Assembly (NCBI GenBank): GCA_964573885.1 | Contig: CAZNLL010000124.1 | Coordinates: forward strand, 1-10,783 | Direction: 5' to 3' | Length of the DNA stretch: 10,783 nt | From: CAZNLL01 sp964573885 | GTDB taxonomy: Bacteria > Desulfobacterota > DSM-4660 > Desulfatiglandales > Desulfatiglandaceae | Shown here: piece by piece, positions 7,689 to 10,783 of the stretch | How the letters are laid out: every line of letters starts with the position of its first letter | Position numbering within the stretch: the first letter of the stretch is position 1 | Made by a program: the position numbers and the translations under genes | The notes under the pieces: generated by a model | Database searches by the model: none | What the model saw: only the letters and a program-made list of their open reading frames with translations | Told to the model about the DNA's origin: nothing

Positions 7689-8690
7689 CTAGGCGGGCAA
7701 GGTCACCTTTTCCGGCACATGCCCCGGCTCGCGGACTTCGATCATGGCGATGGCCTCTTCAGGGCAGGTGACCGCGCACACCCCGCAGCCCATACACGCT
7801 TCCAGGTCCACATAAGCCGTGTCATCGCCCATGGAGATGGCCTCAAAATAACACCGGTCCACGCAGGTCTCACAGCCGGTGCACTCATCTGCGTCGATTT
7901 CAGCACGAAAACGGCTGGGGGCCACGACCCGGATGCCGTGCTTGATGTGTTCCGGGAGAAATTGACAGCAACACCCGCAGCAGTTACAGATCACGTGGTC
8001 CACGCTTCTCGAATTGAATGTGGTGTGAATCAGGCCCTCTTCTTCGACTCTGCGGCAGAGATCCAGGGCCTCTTCCTTGGTCAATCGCCTGCCCGTACCG
8101 CGGGCCATGGCGTATGAGGCGGCGTTGTTGACCTGGATGCAGGCCTCCAGGGTCTTGTCGCACTTATGGGCGGCCAGGCGGCAGGTGCATTTGGTAACCG
8201 CCAGTTCCCTGGCGTTGTTGATCAGGTCGGCCACATCCTCGAAGGCCAGGATCTGGCCCTGGGCCTGGAGGGTGATGCCCACAGGGATAATGCGCATGGC
8301 GGGCGGGGAGCCACTCTTCTCAAACGCCCTGGCCATGTCCGGCCATTCCTCCTCGGTCCACTCCTGCCACAGGTCCAGGAACTCCCGGGGCGCATCGGGC
8401 CAGAGGATGGTGGCATCGTGAAATTGGACCATGTCCCGGCCCATCCGGTATTGGGGTGGATCGTGCTTGAAGGAGGGAAAGACCAACCCCTTGACGAAGA
8501 GGGTCTGGATCATGTCCTCAACTTTCTCCCTGGAAAGACCCAGTTTTTCGGACAGGGTCGGTGCATCGGCGGGCAGACTCAGGAGCAGGTCTGCTTCCGT
8601 ATGGTCGGCGATCATGGAAAAAAGCCGGGCAATGCGGTCAGAATATCCCATCCCGATCCGGGCGGCCAATTCCTTGTATCTTGGGTCCAT
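7689..8690 (-). CDS. Multi-cluster ferredoxin with winged-helix-like N-terminus and CNCCGCCC motif
   Basis: This 333-residue protein has three parts. Residues about 1-85 look like a small winged helix (L-S-E-K-L-G-L-S-R-E-K-V-E-D-M at 47-60, then F-V-K-G-L-V-F). Residues about 160-250 hold an unusual cysteine region: K-C168-T-C170-R, C177, C184 and then V-I-C235-N-C-C-G-C-C-C242-Q-F. The C-terminus is a standard dicluster ferredoxin with C270/273/276/280 and C299/302/305/309. Proteins of this layout occur in anaerobic bacteria, but no function is firmly known to me; electron transfer in a redox complex is likely, and redox sensing is possible. Start ATG 8690 has AAGGAG about eight bases upstream. 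It lies between a crotonase-like gene (107-base gap) and the small four-cysteine gene (101-base gap), all on the minus strand. The frame continues open for 38 codons past its TAG stop. Confidence 0.85.
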   Translation of the reverse strand: MDPRYKELAARIGMGYSDRIARLFSMIADHTEADLLLSLPADAPTLSEKLGLSREKVEDMIQTLFVKGLVFPSFKHDPPQYRMGRDMVQFHDATILWPDAPREFLDLWQEWTEEEWPDMARAFEKSGSPPAMRIIPVGITLQAQGQILAFEDVADLINNARELAVTKCTCRLAAHKCDKTLEACIQVNNAASYAMARGTGRRLTKEEALDLCRRVEEEGLIHTTFNSRSVDHVICNCCGCCCQFLPEHIKHGIRVVAPSRFRAEIDADECTGCETCVDRCYFEAISMGDDTAYVDLEACMGCGVCAVTCPEEAIAMIEVREPGHVPEKVTLPA

Positions 8691-8797
8691 ATGATTGACT
8701 CCTTTTCTGAGGGCTTGTTTTGCGTGATTGAGTAGATCAGTTCATAAAGTTGCCTCCCCATGGTGCACAACCCAGGGACCAAGAGGAGACGCGTGTG

Positions 8798-9706
8798 TCA
8801 GTCGGTTTGATCATCACGGGCCTCCATACGGCGGATCAGCGTGCGGGCCTCATCGCCCTCGGGAATGGGCTTGCCGCTGTCCCGCCATTTTACGGCGGCC
8901 TTGAAGCCTTCGGCCTGGGCATAACGGCGAAACCACAGGCCCTCAGGGTTGTGGCGGGTAATGCCGTCAAAGACGGTGGCCATCATCTGGCTTTGCTCCA
9001 GACCCATGGTCAGCATCACCTGGTTGACCACCATCTTGTGCATGGCCAGGTGGCTGCGCGGGACGCCGGCGATCCGGCTTGCCAGTCTCATGGCGGCCGG
9101 TTCCAGTTCGTCCACGGGCACCGCCATATTGGCCAGGCCCCATTCAGCGGCTGTCTTGCCGTCAATGGTATCCCCGGTGAACATAAGCTGCTTGGCGCGG
9201 GTAGGGCCCAGGCGGTAGGTCCACATGGCGGGGGTGGGGCATCCCCACACGCGGGTGGGCATATACCCGATACGTGCATCCTCGGCCATCACCAGGAGGT
9301 CACAGCTCAGGGCGATATCGCTCCCCCCGGCCACGGCGTGGCCGTGTACCTTGGCCATGGTGGGTTTGGGGCTCTTCCACAGGCTCATGAAGTCCTCGGT
9401 GTTGCGTTTCATGTAGGCATAGTCCACCATGGGGTCCCAGGGCGTTCCCTCCTGCTGGCAGGGGTGGTCTGTCCTGCCTTGGCCGAAAATGGTTAAATCG
9501 TATCCGCCGCAAAAACCCTTGCCCGCGCCCTCCACGACAATCACATGGACCTCGTCTTCGGCATTGGCCCACTCCACGGCGGCGCGAATCTCCCGGGGGG
9601 TGTCTTCGTTGATGGCATTCAGCCTCTCAGGCCGGTTGAGCAAAAGCCGGGCAATGCGGGGGTTGGCTGGGTCCTTGTCAATGCGTAGGGTGGTGTAACC
9701 GGGCAT
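8798..9706 (-). CDS. Crotonase / enoyl-CoA hydratase family protein with atypical active site
   Basis: This 302-residue member of the crotonase superfamily acts on acyl-CoA thioesters held by an oxyanion hole. The two oxyanion segments are visible at G-F-C-G-G-Y-D-L (64-71) and G-H-A-V-A-G-G-S-D-I-A-L (122-133), followed by S-C-D. Of the two glutamates that hydrate enoyl-CoA in classical crotonase, the first aligns with D130 and the second, in the usual F-G-x-P-E segment, with T151 of Y-M-P-T-R-V-W-G-C-P. The protein thus belongs to the subgroup with the P-T-R-V-W-G-C-P-T signature, and simple enoyl-CoA hydration is not assured. It could be another reaction of the superfamily, such as isomerisation, hydrolysis or C-C cleavage. 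I chose ATG 9706, seven bases after AAAGGAG; a GTG one codon earlier is possible. It probably shares a transcript with its minus-strand neighbours. Confidence 0.9.
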   Translation of the reverse strand: MPGYTTLRIDKDPANPRIARLLLNRPERLNAINEDTPREIRAAVEWANAEDEVHVIVVEGAGKGFCGGYDLTIFGQGRTDHPCQQEGTPWDPMVDYAYMKRNTEDFMSLWKSPKPTMAKVHGHAVAGGSDIALSCDLLVMAEDARIGYMPTRVWGCPTPAMWTYRLGPTRAKQLMFTGDTIDGKTAAEWGLANMAVPVDELEPAAMRLASRIAGVPRSHLAMHKMVVNQVMLTMGLEQSQMMATVFDGITRHNPEGLWFRRYAQAEGFKAAVKWRDSGKPIPEGDEARTLIRRMEARDDQTD

Positions 9707-9748
9707 CACAAATCTCCTTTAACTGCACCCACAACAAGATAGCGGATT

Positions 9749-9946
9749 TTATAGCTTTCGAAAATTCTCAACAGTTCTCTGAAGTCTGGGCTCGTTAGCA
9801 TTTTTACCTCGAACTAAAAAATAATCCCTGACCATTTCCCATACTGCCTCAAATATGGCAAGGTCCCCTTGGGATTGCCAGAAGCGAATGTCGAATGAAC
9901 GCCTATCATCCACTATACGCTGATAGTTTTCCTCAATTTCTCTCAT
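9749..9946 (-). CDS. Small hypothetical protein, 65 residues
   Basis: This short protein is charged and aromatic, with R-S-F-D-I-R-F-W-Q-S-Q-G near 16-27, an amphipathic helix A-I-F-E-A-V-W-E-M-V, and a final E-P-R-L-Q-R-T-V-E-N-F. I recall similar uncharacterised proteins of this size in several bacterial groups; no function is known to me. It begins at ATG 9946 with AGGAG about five bases upstream, which supports a real gene. It ends 42 bases before the crotonase-like start and would be first in the minus-strand group. An antitoxin-like or DNA-binding role is possible from size alone but has no direct support. Confidence 0.7.
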   Translation of the reverse strand: MREIEENYQRIVDDRRSFDIRFWQSQGDLAIFEAVWEMVRDYFLVRGKNANEPRLQRTVENFRKL

Positions 9947-10011
9947 ACCCTCTCCTAATACTTAGAGCCCAATGGACTGGGATCCCGAACGGCCTATCGC
10001 AAAAGATATCT

Positions 10012-10029
10012 GGTTCCTGGATGGGAACC
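10012..10029. repeat. Inverted repeat, hairpin
   Basis: GGTTCC at 10012-10017 and GGAACC at 10024-10029 form a perfect six-pair stem around TGGATG. A second copy of the right arm lies at 10042-10047, and TGGATGGG recurs near 10054-10061, so this stretch has an internal repeat structure. It lies inside the possible 55-codon frame. Confidence 0.5.
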
Positions 10030-10034
10030 GCACC

Positions 10035-10065
10035 CGTGCCCGGAACCGATTTATGGATGGGCACG
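10035..10065. repeat. Inverted repeat, seven-pair stem
   Basis: CGTGCCC at 10035-10041 is the exact reverse complement of GGGCACG at 10059-10065, with a 17-base spacer. It directly follows the previous hairpin. The role is unknown; no run of T follows on either strand. Confidence 0.5.
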
Positions 10066-10308
10066 CAATAGACTATGATATTGAAATGGAAAAGACAAGG
10101 CCGCCTCCCAAACAGGGTGAAATATGCCTTGAGCATTGACAGCCCCCAAGGAATTCAGTAAGTTTTTTCTCGGTATTAGGGCCTTTGTCGTCATTTTTGT
10201 AACCAAGCTTGATGTCTGGCCGGACCTAACCCCCTTGATTTATTGTGAATACATGTCCATTCCCTGGGGTGGAAATCCGGGCACTGAAGCCAGGACATTT
10301 TTCAGGCA

Positions 10309-10325
10309 CCGACCGGACTGGTCGG
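10309..10325. repeat. Inverted repeat, hairpin
   Basis: CCGACC at 10309-10314 pairs with GGTCGG at 10320-10325 around GGACT. There is no T-run after it, so it is not an obvious terminator; an operator or RNA structure is possible. Confidence 0.5.
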
Positions 10326-10418
10326 AAACTGCCTTTGCCGCCCACATATCGCTGAGAAGCCCATGGTGATCCAGGAATTCTCTGTCTCAGTCATGAAGAA
10401 ACGGTTCAGCCTGTTTTT

Positions 10419-10448
10419 GTTACGGTTTCAACCTTATCAAACCGCAAC
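10419..10448. repeat. Imperfect inverted repeat, 10-base arms
   Basis: GTTACGGTTT at 10419-10428 and AAACCGCAAC at 10439-10448 pair with a single mismatch around a 10-base spacer. Arm length and spacing would suit a dimeric regulator site or an RNA hairpin upstream of the kinase-like gene. No regulator is identified. Confidence 0.5.
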
Positions 10449-10533
10449 CTGCCCTCCCTTCTCTTTATCCCGCTGTCCAATGTGCAAGGCCGGGTTATTT
10501 CCGGACGCCTGACTCAAGCGCTCCATTTGGGCT

Positions 10534-10575
10534 GGATGGGAGTGTTCGCACATCCCTTCCCCGAATAGTTTTTTT
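10534..10575 (+). terminator. Terminator-like hairpin with T-run
   Basis: GGGA plus GTG (10538-10544) pair with CAC and TCCC (10549-10556, one bulged A) around a TTCG tetraloop. The outer GGA at 10534-10536 pairs with TCC at 10558-10560. Seven T follow at 10569-10575, eight bases after the stem, which is further than ideal. No clear upstream plus-strand gene would need it, so it may be weak or act as a leader structure for the gene at 10665. Confidence 0.3.
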
Positions 10576-10664
10576 AATCTGGAGGTAAAACTTTAGGTTA
10601 TTCCAGTGCTTGTGAGGATCATGATCTGTTTTCATAGAGCTAAAATGATACATTAGGAGATCCC

Positions 10665-10783
10665 ATGACGGAAAACCGAGACCCCACCTATGAGGAATTA
10701 AAACGTCGCCTGGATAGGGCGGAATCCACCCTCCGGGCCATCCGTCACGGCGAGATCGACACCATCATGGGCGAGCATGAACC
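10665..10783 (+). CDS. N-terminus of probable PAS-type sensor kinase (3' truncated)
   Basis: A frame opens at ATG 10665, four bases after AGGAGA, and runs off the window after 39 codons. The visible sequence has an acidic coiled-coil-like start (Y-E-E-L-K-R-R-L-D-R-A-E-S-T-L) followed by R-A-I-R-H-G-E-I-D-T-I-M. This is the L-x-A-I-R-x-G-E-V-D-A pattern that commonly precedes the first PAS domain of bacterial histidine kinases and related signalling proteins. No catalytic part is visible, so kinase, diguanylate cyclase or other output remains open. It is on the opposite strand to the group before it and is probably transcribed on its own from the intergenic region. Confidence 0.7.
   Translation, partial: MTENRDPTYEELKRRLDRAESTLRAIRHGEIDTIMGEHE

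Larger units (their letters stand above)
9972..10139 (+). pseudogene. Possible small ORF or gene remnant, 55 codons
   Basis: An open frame from ATG 9972 to TGA 10137-10139 gives 55 residues beginning M-D-W-D-P-E-R-P-I-A-K-D-I-W-F and ending K-Q-G-E-I-C-L-E-H. Codon use looks protein-like, with many GAY/GGN/AAC codons, and the composition is balanced. There is no good ribosome-binding site, a TAG lies three codons upstream, and no continuation is evident downstream. It may be a fragment of a lost gene. I do not recognise the family. Confidence 0.25.
9947..10664. other. Long intergenic region between divergent genes, rich in inverted repeats
   Basis: Apart from the 55-codon candidate, I see no supported gene in these 718 bases. 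Short open frames on either strand lack ribosome-binding sites and protein-like sequence. Five inverted repeats are present: 10012-10029, 10035-10065, 10309-10325, 10419-10448 and 10534-10560. Promoters for the minus-strand group (near 9950-9990) and for the gene at 10665 should lie here, but I could not assign -35/-10 boxes with confidence. Confidence 0.5.

Noticed and set aside
8750..9496. 248-codon open frame on the plus strand
   Set aside because: Antisense to the crotonase-like gene; His/Gly-rich shadow translation typical of GC-rich coding DNA.
9933..10136. 67-codon minus-strand frame
   Set aside because: Overlaps the start and ribosome-binding site of the 65-residue gene, with unlikely composition and no supporting signals.
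10136..10369. 77-codon plus-strand frame from TTG
   Set aside because: No ribosome-binding site, a weak start codon and no recognisable protein pattern.

Overview
The window looks like a chromosomal piece of an anaerobic, selenocysteine-using bacterium, most probably a sulfate-reducing or syntrophic deltaproteobacterium (Desulfobacterota). I infer this from the large HdrA/MvhD electron-bifurcation modules, paired FdhD proteins, multi-cluster ferredoxins, a Tat lipoprotein of the DUF362 family, and two in-frame UGA codons at positions where Sec is known in methanogen and deltaproteobacterial Hdr/Vhu proteins.

Plus-strand block, about 1-7165. A 5'-truncated, double-module HdrA runs from the window edge to 3038. 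It is read through a TGA at 129-131, which I interpret as selenocysteine (C-S-M-U-I-L-A-P-K), with a bacterial SECIS-like hairpin at 147-164. An MvhD-type subunit fused to a 2[4Fe-4S] ferredoxin follows at 3101-3937. It too contains an in-frame TGA (3155-3157, C-H-W-U) with its own hairpin. A conventional start-to-stop caller breaks both genes, giving HdrA a false start after the TGA and cutting 25 residues from MvhD. Next come a GNAT acetyltransferase, two consecutive FdhD-family proteins overlapping by ATGA, and a DUF362 protein with a Tat/lipobox signal. The spacing suggests one transcription unit. In the likely scheme, MvhD passes electrons from a hydrogenase or formate dehydrogenase into the flavin of HdrA, and the FdhD proteins serve maturation of a molybdenum/tungsten formate dehydrogenase encoded elsewhere.

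Minus-strand block, 7162-9946, convergent with the first; the stop codons of the two blocks overlap. In transcription order it holds a 65-residue unknown protein, a crotonase-fold protein lacking both classical catalytic glutamates, a ferredoxin with a winged-helix-like N-terminus and a very Cys-rich central motif, and a small four-cysteine protein resembling the TIGR04076 family. This set suggests anaerobic acyl-CoA or related redox metabolism, but the substrate cannot be read from the sequence.

The 718-base stretch 9947-10664 has no convincing full gene. It contains a possible 55-codon gene remnant and several inverted repeats, including a terminator-like hairpin. At 10665 a plus-strand gene begins that looks like the N-terminus of a PAS-type sensor kinase and runs off the window.
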